The notes under the pieces were generated by a model. The model did not search any database. It saw only the letters and a list, made by a program, of their open reading frames with translations, and was not told the DNA's origin. 44,092 nt of DNA, from NCBI RefSeq assembly GCF_020829665.1, contig NZ_JAIVFT010000035.1, positions 1 through 44,092 of the forward strand, in the 5' to 3' direction. Shown piece by piece: positions 32,435 to 40,880 of the stretch. This stretch comes from Nostoc sp. CHAB 5824 (GTDB lineage Bacteria; Cyanobacteriota; Cyanobacteriia; Cyanobacteriales; Nostocaceae). How positions within the stretch are numbered: position 1 is the stretch's first letter; the number at the start of each line of letters is the position of its first letter. Made by a program: the position numbers and the translations under genes.

Positions 32435-33097
32435 ATGCAACGTCGTACTCATATAGATGAAAGTCCAATCCGTTTTGATCTGTGGCGGCGACGCTTGCCA
32501 AATTGGTTACAGCGCTTTCTACCAAGTGGTGGCGGTAGTCATGAAGATCATCATGGTAAAGGAATGTTCGGATTTACGGTGTTCCTGCTATCGGAAAGCA
32601 TCATATTTTTGAGTTTTATCTTTACTTATATTGCTCTACGACTAACTACTAAAAATTGGCTACCACCTGGTATTTCGGGCCCAGAATTATCTACACCTGT
32701 GTTTATTAATACAGTTGTATTACTTTCTAGCAGCTTTGTTATTCAACCAGCAGAAAACGCTCTCAAGCGTAATCAACTCAAGAAATTTCGCTGGCTATGG
32801 CTAATAACGATCGCGATGGGGAGTTACTTCTTAGTTGGTCTGTTAATTGAGTGGAAAAATCTTGATTTTAAGATTACTACAGGGTTAGTTGGTTCGACAT
32901 TTTACTTACTAACAGGCTTCCACGGTCTACACGTCTTGGCTGGTGTTGTGCTTCAGATAATTATGCTGATTCGCTCATTTATTCCAGGCAATTATAATAA
33001 GACTCACTTCGGTACAAGTGCAACGACTCTGTTTTGGCACTTTGTTGATGTAGTTTGGGTCTTTCTTTTTTCGCTTCTCTACCTTTGGCGAGCATAA
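32435..33097 (+). CDS. coxC: Alternative terminal oxidase subunit III
   Basis: This 220-residue protein is a subunit III with five membrane helices after a polar start (about 1-45). Conserved pieces include FGFTVFLLSESIIFLSFIFT, TGLVGSTFYLLTGFHGLHVL and TTLFWHFVDVVWVFLFSLLY, where ExxxF, GxHxxHV-like and WHFVD motifs define the family. Subunit III supports the stability and proton use of subunit I. The gene follows coxA after a repeat-filled 131-bp gap. Confidence 0.95.
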   Translation: MQRRTHIDESPIRFDLWRRRLPNWLQRFLPSGGGSHEDHHGKGMFGFTVFLLSESIIFLSFIFTYIALRLTTKNWLPPGISGPELSTPVFINTVVLLSSSFVIQPAENALKRNQLKKFRWLWLITIAMGSYFLVGLLIEWKNLDFKITTGLVGSTFYLLTGFHGLHVLAGVVLQIIMLIRSFIPGNYNKTHFGTSATTLFWHFVDVVWVFLFSLLYLWRA

Positions 33098-33135
33098 AAA
33101 CATTCAGTAATCCAAATATCTTAAGGAGTAATGTG

Positions 33136-33381
33136 ATGAATCTATTTTTACAAGAAATACCAGCCTCAGAACGTGCCCCAAAAACAATTCAAGAAACTCC
33201 AGCACCAGGTCAAGATCCACTAATTGCACGCGGATTACAAAAAGAGCAATATGCTGGCATTATTGGTCTAGCGATCGCTCTGATTGCTGCTGTCGGATTT
33301 TTTAGTCGCAGAGTTGAATATGCTATTGCATTGGCTCTTTTTATCAGCGTCATTTTCATTGCATTGTTTTTATTCGTATAG
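33136..33381 (+). CDS. Small membrane protein of the oxidase cluster
   Basis: This 81-residue protein starts MNLFLQEIPASERAPKTIQE and has two closely spaced hydrophobic segments (about 37-55 and 60-80). The ATG is preferred because AAGGAG lies 7 nt upstream; an in-frame longer frame overlaps coxC without a site. Its position just after coxC and the tail of hydrophobic residues suggest a subunit IV-like accessory protein of the oxidase. No family match is claimed. Confidence 0.7.
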   Translation: MNLFLQEIPASERAPKTIQETPAPGQDPLIARGLQKEQYAGIIGLAIALIAAVGFFSRRVEYAIALALFISVIFIALFLFV

Positions 33382-33402
33382 CAAAAGGTTGAAGAGTATT
33401 TT

Positions 33403-34770
33403 ATGAACAACCCAGTTTATCAAACTGTGATTGTCGGCGGTGGTTTTACGGGGCTATTTACAGCCTTACACCTAGCTCACGAACATTATCCTCGTTCTGT
33501 TATCTTGATTGATAAAGATGAGCGATTTTGCTTTAAGCCATTACTTTATGAGTATTTCGATGGCGAAATGGATAGCTTTCAAGTCGTACCACGCTTTTCG
33601 GAATTACTTAAAGGTAGCGGTGTTATTTTTGTGCAAGATGCAGTGCAATCGATAGACTTGCATCAACGGGAAGTTAAATTAGCTTCGGGAAACTCCTACA
33701 ATTACAGCAATTTAGTATTAGCTTTGGGCAGTGTTACTGGCTATCATAATGTTGAGGGTGCAAATGTTAATGCTTTTCCTTTCTGGACGCAAGCAGATGC
33801 GATCGCTCTTGACCGTCATTTACGTGACTGTTTGCAAAAAGCTGTCCAAACTGAAGATTCAGAACAACGCCGAAAACTATTAACAGTAGCTATAGTTGGT
33901 GGTGGTGCAAGTGGTGTAGAAATGGCAGCTACTTTAGCGGATTTTCTACCACATTGGTATAGTGCTTTAGGAGGCAATTCGAGTGAAATTCGCGTGGTAT
34001 TGCTCAATCATGGTCAAAAAATCCTTGATGGCGATATTAACGATCCACTACGCCCAATTGCTGAGAAAGAATTACAAAAACGCACTATACCAATTGAAAT
34101 CCTTATGGAAGCAGAAGCCACTGCTGTTCAGCCTAACACAATTGAATATAAGAGCAATAATCAACTTAACACACTGCCAACATACACCACAATCTGGACT
34201 GCTGGTACTTCCACTCATCCACTAATTCAAGACTTACCAATTCCCAAAGAGCATCGGGATCATCATAACCGTCCCATAGTCACTCCCACGATGCAATTGC
34301 TCGACTTTCCAGAAGTTTTTGTCGGTGGTGATTGTGCAGCAGTTCAGGATAATTCGCTACCGCCTACGGCTCAAGTGGCTTATCAACAAGGAGCTAACAT
34401 TGCTAGTAATTTGAAAGCGATCGCTCTAGGAGAAGACCTGAAGCCAGTAAAGGTAAATATACGCGGAACTCTCTTAAAATTGGGGTTGAATGCTGCTGCT
34501 GCTAACCTTTTCAATGTTTTTGAAGTTGCAGGAGAATCTGGGCATTTAATTCGTCAAGGCACTTATTTAACGCTATTGCCAACACTAATTCATGACTTTA
34601 AAGCAACAACTGAATGGGTGGACGAAGAGATTTTTCATCAGCACCTTGATCCTCATGATGTAGGTAAAAAAGTCGTGCAAGCAGTGGAATTAGTTGGTGC
34701 AGGAGTTGTAGGTGTTTTAGTTACGAGAAAATTATTAAAAATGTTGGGAGATGAGGAGAAAAGTAAATAG
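33403..34770 (+). CDS. Type II NADH dehydrogenase (NDH-2)
   Basis: This 455-residue flavoprotein has two dinucleotide-binding motifs: VIVGGGFTGLFTALHLA for FAD (residues about 9-25) and VAIVGGGASGVEMAATLAD for NAD(P)H (about 162-180). FVGGDCAAV, in the FAD-domain closing segment, and a Gly/Ala-rich C-terminal part that may contact the membrane are also present. NDH-2 oxidises NADH and reduces quinone without pumping protons. Twenty-one bp separate it from the small membrane protein, so it belongs to the oxidase cluster. Coupled with a CuA-less quinol oxidase it gives a short NADH-to-oxygen chain. Confidence 0.92.
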   Translation: MNNPVYQTVIVGGGFTGLFTALHLAHEHYPRSVILIDKDERFCFKPLLYEYFDGEMDSFQVVPRFSELLKGSGVIFVQDAVQSIDLHQREVKLASGNSYNYSNLVLALGSVTGYHNVEGANVNAFPFWTQADAIALDRHLRDCLQKAVQTEDSEQRRKLLTVAIVGGGASGVEMAATLADFLPHWYSALGGNSSEIRVVLLNHGQKILDGDINDPLRPIAEKELQKRTIPIEILMEAEATAVQPNTIEYKSNNQLNTLPTYTTIWTAGTSTHPLIQDLPIPKEHRDHHNRPIVTPTMQLLDFPEVFVGGDCAAVQDNSLPPTAQVAYQQGANIASNLKAIALGEDLKPVKVNIRGTLLKLGLNAAAANLFNVFEVAGESGHLIRQGTYLTLLPTLIHDFKATTEWVDEEIFHQHLDPHDVGKKVVQAVELVGAGVVGVLVTRKLLKMLGDEEKSK

Positions 34771-34854
34771 GGAGTTGGGAGTGGGAAAAAGATTTTACCC
34801 TCGATCTAATCTCTTTTAACAGAACATTAATTGTAAGTACAAAGGCTGTTGAAT

Positions 34855-35814
34855 ATGTCTAGTCAAACCGATGTACAAGTACAAAGAATTAGAGCTATTG
34901 GCTTAACAGTGACAAACTGCGATCGCTCTTTAAATTTCTATACACAAGCACTTTTGTTTGAACTAGTTTCTGACATCACTATTGAAGGAGAGGATTACAG
35001 CGATCTGGAAGATATAACTAGGGCAAAAATTCGGATTGTTACATTGCGACTTGGAGATGAATTCATCAAGTTAATGGAGTATCTCAACGTTAAGGGTAAA
35101 CCCATTCCCAGCGATTCACAAAGTAACGATCTGTGGTTTCAACATCTGGCAATTGTGGTGAGTAATATGGATCGTGCCTATGCTCACTTGCGTTCATTTC
35201 CCGTTGAACCAATTTCCGTTGCGCCGCAGACAATACCACCTGAAAATGAAGCGTCTGGTGGTGTCTGCGCCTTTAAGTTTAAAGACCCTGATGGTCATGA
35301 TTTAGAGTTAATTTGGTTTCCTCCTGATAAAGGAAAAGAGAAATGGCATCAGAAAAACCATCGCTTGTTTTTGGGAATCGACCATAGTGCGATCGCAGTT
35401 TCTAACACTGAGCAGAGTCTACACTTTTACCGCGACCTCCTGGGAATGCAAATTGATAGTCGCAGTCTCAACTGGCGTCCAACCCAAGCTCGCTTGGATA
35501 ATTTACCAGGGGCCGAAGTCAGGATTACAGCATTGCGACCTATTCAAGATGGTGTGGGAATTGAACTGTTAGACTATGTTGTGCCTGGAAAAGGTCGCCC
35601 TATACCGAGTGACTGGAAAAGTTGGGATATTGCGAAGGTGCAAATTGAGCTTGTTGTAAATAATCTTGAGCAATTAGTGGATAAGCTACAACAGAACCAA
35701 GTGCAGTTTGTATCGTCGCGGATTGTGCAGTTTAGCGATCGCTCCTTTGCTTATCGGCAAGGTTGTCTAGTTAAAGATCCTGATGGACATTCTATTTTGC
35801 TAATAGTGGAATGA
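34855..35814 (+). CDS. Two-domain VOC protein
   Basis: This 319-residue protein has two VOC halves. The first begins IRAIGLTVTNCDRSLNFYTQ and ends DPDGHDLELIWFPP. The second begins GIDHSAIAVSNTEQSLHFYR and ends DPDGHSILLIVE. Two repeats in one chain are typical of extradiol dioxygenase-like and glyoxalase-like members. Metal-ligand candidates are His in DH and Glu in DLEL; the last Glu is less clear in half two. The ATG at 34855 is chosen over a TTG two codons upstream. It lies 84 bp after NDH-2 and may be co-transcribed. Substrate is unknown. Confidence 0.88.
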   Translation: MSSQTDVQVQRIRAIGLTVTNCDRSLNFYTQALLFELVSDITIEGEDYSDLEDITRAKIRIVTLRLGDEFIKLMEYLNVKGKPIPSDSQSNDLWFQHLAIVVSNMDRAYAHLRSFPVEPISVAPQTIPPENEASGGVCAFKFKDPDGHDLELIWFPPDKGKEKWHQKNHRLFLGIDHSAIAVSNTEQSLHFYRDLLGMQIDSRSLNWRPTQARLDNLPGAEVRITALRPIQDGVGIELLDYVVPGKGRPIPSDWKSWDIAKVQIELVVNNLEQLVDKLQQNQVQFVSSRIVQFSDRSFAYRQGCLVKDPDGHSILLIVE

Positions 35815-35919
35815 GCAGGAGCTAATACTACTCACCCTTACTTGAAATGGCTTCGACAATAAAGTGAATTATCACAAAATCGCCTGTCTGATACAATGCA
35901 GTGTTAACGATAAAATAAC

Positions 35920-36462
35920 TCAACTTCCAAAAATCAAAGCATCGAGCGAATAAGCACCAGGGCCTAAAACCGCGATCGCAATCAGCATGACGCAATACAT
36001 AAACGCCTTTTCCCAACTAGGGGGTTCACCTTGTCCTAAAGCACCCTGATACTGTTCTTCAGGAATTAAGTATGGATCTTGGGCTACAAAAGGCTTACTT
36101 CCAGAAATGTGCAAATATATCGCAAAAATCATTGAGCAGAGAATGGGCAAAGTTGCTAAGAGTGTGAGGAATCCAATAATCAGAAAAATTCCGCCACCTA
36201 ACATCGATGCAGCTGATAAAAAGCAAAGAAAGACAGGCGTTTTTAGAGATTCAGCCCACTGTCGAAGATGCGTTATCTTGGGATAGCCGTGTAATATAAA
36301 CAACCAACCAAGGCTAACTCTGAGAAGTAAAAGTGCCAATCCTGGAAATCCGTCAGGATACACAGGAGAAAGTGAACTTAACAAGTGTGGAGTTAACTGT
36401 GGGAAATTAAATGCAGCTAGGAAAAAAGCGATCGCAACACCCACCGCAAATTGATAAATCAT
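35920..36462 (-). CDS. DoxX-family membrane protein
   Basis: This 180-residue, four-helix protein has the DoxX signature, including LLLLRVSLGWLFILHGYPKI, LGGGIFLIIGFLTLLATLPI and CVMLIAIAVLGPGAYSLDAL. DoxX members are associated with quinol-linked oxidation and redox or stress roles, but activities vary. Its ATG overlaps the stop of the SMP-30 gene by 4 nt (ATGA), so the two are translated from one transcript. The link to a lactonase suggests a shared sugar- or acid-oxidation task. Confidence 0.9.
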   Translation of the reverse strand: MIYQFAVGVAIAFFLAAFNFPQLTPHLLSSLSPVYPDGFPGLALLLLRVSLGWLFILHGYPKITHLRQWAESLKTPVFLCFLSAASMLGGGIFLIIGFLTLLATLPILCSMIFAIYLHISGSKPFVAQDPYLIPEEQYQGALGQGEPPSWEKAFMYCVMLIAIAVLGPGAYSLDALIFGS

Positions 36463-37364
36463 AGTTGTACACCACGGGTATTAAGGTCGATAACATATAA
36501 TGAATGACCGGCTGTGATAAATAGGCGATCGCGTTTCTTACCAGCGAAAGTCAGGTTAGTGCTTATCTCCGGTACGAGAATTTTTCCCAACCGAGTACCG
36601 TCGGAGGCATATATCTGCACGCTATCTTGAGAACTAGTAAAAACATTGCCATGTTCATCAACCCGCAGTCCATCTGGTTGTCCTGGCTCAATGACTGCAA
36701 ATACACGCCCATTCTTTAGATGGCGATCATCCACAACCTCATAGACACGAATATGATGAGGCCCCCCAGGAATATTAAACGCGGCTGTATCTGAAACATA
36801 CAAAAGGCTTTCATCTGGACTGAAAGCCAACCCATTAGGGCGCACCATGTCTGTTACTACAGGATAAATCTCACCTATTGCTGGGTCGAAGCGATAGACG
36901 TAACTTCCGGGTTGTTCCTGTTCGCCGCCGTAACCTTGGTTTGGCTCGGTGATTCCATAAGGCGGATCGGTGAACCAAATTGTGCCGTCGCTTTTTACTA
37001 CCAAATCATTTGGACTATTCAGGCGTTTGTTCTGGTAGCGATCAACTAAAACCTTCCATTCACCGTCTTGTTCGCGTCGAATAATAGCACGCAGACCGGA
37101 TGAACACGCAACTAGACGACCCTCTAAGTCACGGTAATTACCACTTTGGTAATCAGATGGATCTCGTAGGACGCTCACGTTGTCAATGGAACTCCACCGC
37201 AACAGGCGGTTGCCGTGAGCATCGCTCCACACAACACTGTCATCTTCATGGAAGTAAACAGGCCCCTCGCTATGGACTGCACCGTTGGCAAGCTTTTGAA
37301 GTGAGGCTTCTGGGCGTACAATAGCACGCAGGCGATCGTCATAAATCTCAATGGCTTCAGGCAT
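36459..37364 (-). CDS. SMP-30/gluconolactonase family protein
   Basis: This 301-residue protein is a six-bladed beta-propeller lactonase. Metal ligands are suggested by SEGPVYFH (Glu), NSPNDLVV (Asn/Asp), and FSPDESLLYVSDT (Asp). DGLRVDEHGNVFTSS completes the family pattern. Enzymes of this group open sugar lactones such as gluconolactone using a divalent metal. No signal peptide is seen, so it is cytosolic. It is first in a pair with DoxX and is divergent from the GMC oxidoreductase gene, which may generate a lactone. Confidence 0.93.
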   Translation of the reverse strand: MPEAIEIYDDRLRAIVRPEASLQKLANGAVHSEGPVYFHEDDSVVWSDAHGNRLLRWSSIDNVSVLRDPSDYQSGNYRDLEGRLVACSSGLRAIIRREQDGEWKVLVDRYQNKRLNSPNDLVVKSDGTIWFTDPPYGITEPNQGYGGEQEQPGSYVYRFDPAIGEIYPVVTDMVRPNGLAFSPDESLLYVSDTAAFNIPGGPHHIRVYEVVDDRHLKNGRVFAVIEPGQPDGLRVDEHGNVFTSSQDSVQIYASDGTRLGKILVPEISTNLTFAGKKRDRLFITAGHSLYVIDLNTRGVQL

Positions 37365-37966
37365 AGAAATCTCCTGTTATTTCACTTGGCTACTGACGAT
37401 AAATAGCAGGTTTAAACTAATATCAAAATACTGTAGATACATATTTAATATCGTGTAACAAACTGAGTGTAAAATTTCTATCTATTTTCATCAGTTACTA
37501 AATACAATATTGAAGCTAATTATTATAAAGCTAATTCTTACTTTATTAATCTTAATTAACATTGAACCATCGATATAGATTGCACCAAAAAACTATTTTT
37601 TCAAAATAAAAGTATTTTTGTTAAAAATTCAATATTTTTTAAAACAGTTGAATTGCTAGCTTGATGAAAAATGTCAAGTCCAATTTATTTGCTATTCTTG
37701 TAAAGAGATTATATGTCTAATTCACATAATACAAATAAAAAATGAAATTGAAATGAAATATTAACCTGTCTTTAGACATAAATAAATATTAAGCCATTAG
37801 AGAGAAGCAATATTGTAATTAAAGCTTTAGTCTAAGCATAAGAATCTGTCTTTAGAGCTATTTAAATTTTGAGAAAACTTATAAATAAACTTAAACTATT
37901 GCCAAATTACTTTGTGGCATCAAAGTAATTAAACCGTAATTAATATGAAATTACCAATTATTAATT
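37365..37966. other. Divergent spacer with a repeated 11-mer
   Basis: About 600 bp of very AT-rich DNA lies between the SMP-30 and GMC genes and must carry promoters for both. CTGTCTTTAGA occurs at 37766-37776 and again at 37846-37856, exactly 80 bp apart. The first copy extends into TGTCTTTAGACA, a small inverted repeat. I see no gene. Confidence 0.6.
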
Positions 37967-39541
37967 ATGACTAGCATCACAGAAGATTACGACATCATTA
38001 TTATCGGTACAGGTGCTGGTGGAGGTACATTAACTCACCGCCTTGCACCCACAGGTAAAAAAATTCTAGTACTGGAAAGAGGCGACTTTTTACCGAGAGA
38101 GAAAGCAAATTGGAATCCAGAGGAAGTCTATCAAAAACATCGTTACCATACAGATGAGCAATGGTATAACAAGGAAAACAAAGCGTTTAAGCCTCAGACA
38201 GGTTACTGGGTTGGCGGCAATACCAAACTCTACGGTGCAGCCTTAATTCGATTCCGGGAGCGAGATTTTGAAAGAGTAATTCATAAAGAAGGAATTTCTC
38301 CAGAATGGCCTTTGAAGTATCAAGACTTTGAGCCATACTACACGCAAGCAGAAAAGCTATATGACGTGCATGGACAGGAAGGAGAAGACCCCACTGAACC
38401 ACCTCGTAGCGAACCATATCCCTATCCGCCAGTCAGCCATGAGCCAGATATGCAGTCCCTTGCTGATGGCATTCGGGAACTAGGTTATTACCCATTTCAC
38501 CTACCACTAGGATTAAAGCTTAATGAAAGCGATCGCCTAAATAGTCCCTGCATTCGCTGCGATACTTTTGATGGATACCCCTGTCTGGTACAGGCAAAAG
38601 CCGATGCTGAAGTCAACGCCATTCGTCCGGCTCGTGAAAAGTATGCCAATGTTACTCTCTTAACTAATGCCAAAGTCTTGCGGCTGCATACCAGTGAGTC
38701 GGGGCGAGAGGTTACAAAGGTAGAAACTGAAATTGGAGGAGAGCAGCATTGGTTCACAAGCGATATTGTGGTTGTTGCTTGTGGTTCTGTGAACTCAGCT
38801 GCCTTGCTGTTACGTTCTGCTAACGATAAGCATCCCAACGGATTAGCCAATAGTTCCGATCAGGTGGGGCGGAATTTCATGAAGCAACTGGAAACAGCTA
38901 TAGTTTCCATCCATTTAGAAGTGAATCACGCCAACTTTCAAAAAACGATCGCTGTCAACGATTTTTACTGGGGAGAACCGGATTTTCCTTATCCGATGGG
39001 CATGATACAGAATACAGGTAATGTACTTGCCGATATGATTCCCGGAGAAGCACCGCCACTGATGGCTCCATTTATCAAGCTGATTCCTCATTTTGAGCGC
39101 CATTTGCTGGCCGAGCGATCAGTTGGCTGGTGGTTGCAAACAGAAGATTTACCAGACCCCAATAATCGGATTCGGGTTGTGGGCGACAAGATTCACGTTG
39201 ACTATACACTGAATAATATTGAAGCAAGCGATCGCTTAATTCATCGATGGACATCTGTACTCAAGTCAATCCCTCACTCTGCTAAACACGTCTTGCCATT
39301 TAGCATTTATCCCCGCACTCATATACCAGAACAAGCAGTTGCCCATCAATGCGGTAGTTGTCGATTTGGCACAGATCCCAAAAGCTCAGTTCTGAATCTC
39401 AATTGCCGTACCCATGATGTCGAGAATCTTTATATTGTAGATAGTAGTTTTTTCCCTTCAAATTCGGGAGTTAACCCCACACTGACGATTATGGCAAATG
39501 CTTTGCGCGTTGGCGATCTGCTTGCAGCAGCGCTTCTCTAA
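37967..39541 (+). CDS. GMC-family flavin oxidoreductase
   Basis: This 524-residue protein has the FAD motif IIIGTGAGGGTLTHRLAPTG (Gly14, Gly16, Gly18-20), followed by VLERGDFLPREKAN. The GMC motif FKPQTGYWVGGNTKLYGAAL follows, with NSGVNPTLTIMANALRVGDL and HQCGSCRFG near the C-terminus, where the catalytic His/Asn pair normally sits. The C-terminal half resembles gluconate 2-dehydrogenase large-subunit flavoproteins and choline-dehydrogenase-like enzymes. No twin-arginine signal is seen. It could oxidise an alcohol or sugar; the exact substrate is open. DUF1622 begins 30 bp downstream. Confidence 0.93.
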   Translation: MTSITEDYDIIIIGTGAGGGTLTHRLAPTGKKILVLERGDFLPREKANWNPEEVYQKHRYHTDEQWYNKENKAFKPQTGYWVGGNTKLYGAALIRFRERDFERVIHKEGISPEWPLKYQDFEPYYTQAEKLYDVHGQEGEDPTEPPRSEPYPYPPVSHEPDMQSLADGIRELGYYPFHLPLGLKLNESDRLNSPCIRCDTFDGYPCLVQAKADAEVNAIRPAREKYANVTLLTNAKVLRLHTSESGREVTKVETEIGGEQHWFTSDIVVVACGSVNSAALLLRSANDKHPNGLANSSDQVGRNFMKQLETAIVSIHLEVNHANFQKTIAVNDFYWGEPDFPYPMGMIQNTGNVLADMIPGEAPPLMAPFIKLIPHFERHLLAERSVGWWLQTEDLPDPNNRIRVVGDKIHVDYTLNNIEASDRLIHRWTSVLKSIPHSAKHVLPFSIYPRTHIPEQAVAHQCGSCRFGTDPKSSVLNLNCRTHDVENLYIVDSSFFPSNSGVNPTLTIMANALRVGDLLAAALL

Positions 39542-39571
39542 CGCATAGCTGAACAATTGAAGTAGAAAGCT

Positions 39572-40072
39572 ATGAAAAAAGAGGCATCACAAGATTCATT
39601 GATTAATTTAATATTGCCCCTAGCCCTCATACTAGGGCTAGTTCTGCTTTTGAGTTTGAATGTGGAAGCCGGAGGGCAGGGCAGGGAAACTACTCCTCTA
39701 GAAACATGGCTGAAAGTCATTGTTGGTTATTTGGCAGCAGGAACAGAAATTGCCGCAGCAATTGTGATTGGCGCAGCAGTGATCCGAGGCATTGCTGCTT
39801 ATTTGCGATTGTTGTTCTCTCGCTCCAAACAACATTTTGATGCCACAGAAGGAATCCGTCTGCAATTGGGACGAGTGCTGGCATTAGGGTTGGAATTTAC
39901 TGTCGCCAGCGATATTTTGCGGACAGCAGTAGCACCCACCCGCCAGGATATTTTGAATTTAGGAGCGATCGTTTTGCTGCGAACCTTGCTTAATTATTTC
40001 TTAGAGCGCGAGATTCAGCAGGGAGAACAACGCCGTTTACCAGAGCGACAAACTATTGAGAATGTAAGATAA
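39572..40072 (+). CDS. DUF1622 membrane protein
   Basis: This 166-residue protein has an N-terminal helix (about 10-28) and at least two more in TEIAAAIVIGAAVIRGIAAY and FTVASDILRTAVAPTRQDIL. This is the usual pattern of DUF1622, a bacterial family of unknown function. The first helix is followed by a short polar loop (NVEAGGQGRETTPLE). It lies between the GMC enzyme and a glycine-zipper protein, both close by on the same strand. Confidence 0.87.
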   Translation: MKKEASQDSLINLILPLALILGLVLLLSLNVEAGGQGRETTPLETWLKVIVGYLAAGTEIAAAIVIGAAVIRGIAAYLRLLFSRSKQHFDATEGIRLQLGRVLALGLEFTVASDILRTAVAPTRQDILNLGAIVLLRTLLNYFLEREIQQGEQRRLPERQTIENVR

Positions 40073-40105
40073 AACTTTTCAAATTATTTCCAGGATAGAC
40101 AAATT

Positions 40106-40456
40106 ATGAATGATAAACACACTGATTTAGAAAAGCAAAACCAAACCTCCCCTAATGCTCATACTATTGCAACGGGATTGGGAGCAGCAGGAGGTGGTGT
40201 TGCAGGAGCCGCACTGGGTCGCTCAATTGGTGGTAAATTGGGTGCTGCGATTGGCGGCGTTGCAGGGGCAGTTACTGGTGGAGTTGCAGGTAATAAGTTA
40301 GCAGAGTACGCCGAGGAATTTATTGAGGAACTTCAGCCAACAGTTGGGTTGGGATTAGGAGCAGATCATAAACCAATTGAACTACCCTCTCATTATTCTT
40401 GGAAAGAATTACAGACACTATCAAAACCCCAAGGTGGAGAAATGCAAGCTACATAA
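40106..40456 (+). CDS. Glycine-zipper protein
   Basis: This 116-residue protein has a glycine/alanine-rich hydrophobic core (about 20-68), including GLGAAGGGVAGAALGRSIGG and GAAIGGVAGAVTGGVAGNKL, with small residues spaced as in glycine-zipper membrane helices. The C-terminal part is acidic and soluble. It may form a membrane oligomer or bind a partner. AGGA lies upstream of the start. No name can be given. The next gene, 27 bp downstream, is the ZIP transporter. Confidence 0.75.
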   Translation: MNDKHTDLEKQNQTSPNAHTIATGLGAAGGGVAGAALGRSIGGKLGAAIGGVAGAVTGGVAGNKLAEYAEEFIEELQPTVGLGLGADHKPIELPSHYSWKELQTLSKPQGGEMQAT

Positions 40457-40585
40457 GTCAATAATTTTAATTACGAATTAATCATGTTTCCACTTTGGTT
40501 AAAAGCAGGTTTCTGGGGTTTAGTTGGTGGTTCAGCGCTGCTACTGGGTTCCGCAGTGGGTTACTACGCCAAGATTCCCCAAAGA

Positions 40586-40620
40586 GCGATGTCTAGCGAC
40601 AAGCCGCTTCGCGTCTACGC
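40586..40620 (+). repeat. 35-nt dispersed repeat, first ZIP copy
   Basis: The copy begins GCGATGTCTAGCGACAAG and ends CGCGTCTACGC. Its reverse complement has the same ends (GCGTAG...CATCGC) as the 29-nt copies at 6334, 9832 and 15583, so it is a longer variant of the same type. It adds 33 nt (eleven codons: MSSDKPLRVYA) and keeps the ZIP frame. Confidence 0.8.
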
Positions 40621-40846
40621 CGCAGTTATGGCTTTTGGCGCTGGTGTGCTAATTTCGGCACTAGCGTTTGAACTAATGGATGAAGCTTATAAGCGTGGTG
40701 GCTTTGACTCAACAGCGATCGGATTTGTCAGTGGTGCAGTTGTATATACAGCCGCAAACTGGTTTTTGTCCTATCAAGGTGCAAAGCATCGCAAGCGATC
40801 GGGTGAACAGCAACCATCGGAAGAAGAAAACAGTGGGAGTGGGATG

Positions 40847-40880
40847 GCGATGTCTAACGACAAGCCGCAAGCGTCTACGC
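40847..40880 (+). repeat. 34-nt dispersed repeat, second ZIP copy
   Basis: The copy begins GCGATGTCTAACGACAAG and ends AAGCGTCTACGC. Compared with the 35-nt copy, TTC is replaced by AA, giving one base fewer. That one-base deficit equals the frame change seen in the ZIP gene. Confidence 0.8.

Noticed and set aside
23557..40072. The whole 23-40 kb block as a single biosynthetic or defence island
   Set aside because: Strand switches and separate promoters divide it into at least four units, and no defence or biosynthetic core enzyme is present; only a looser functional link is proposed.
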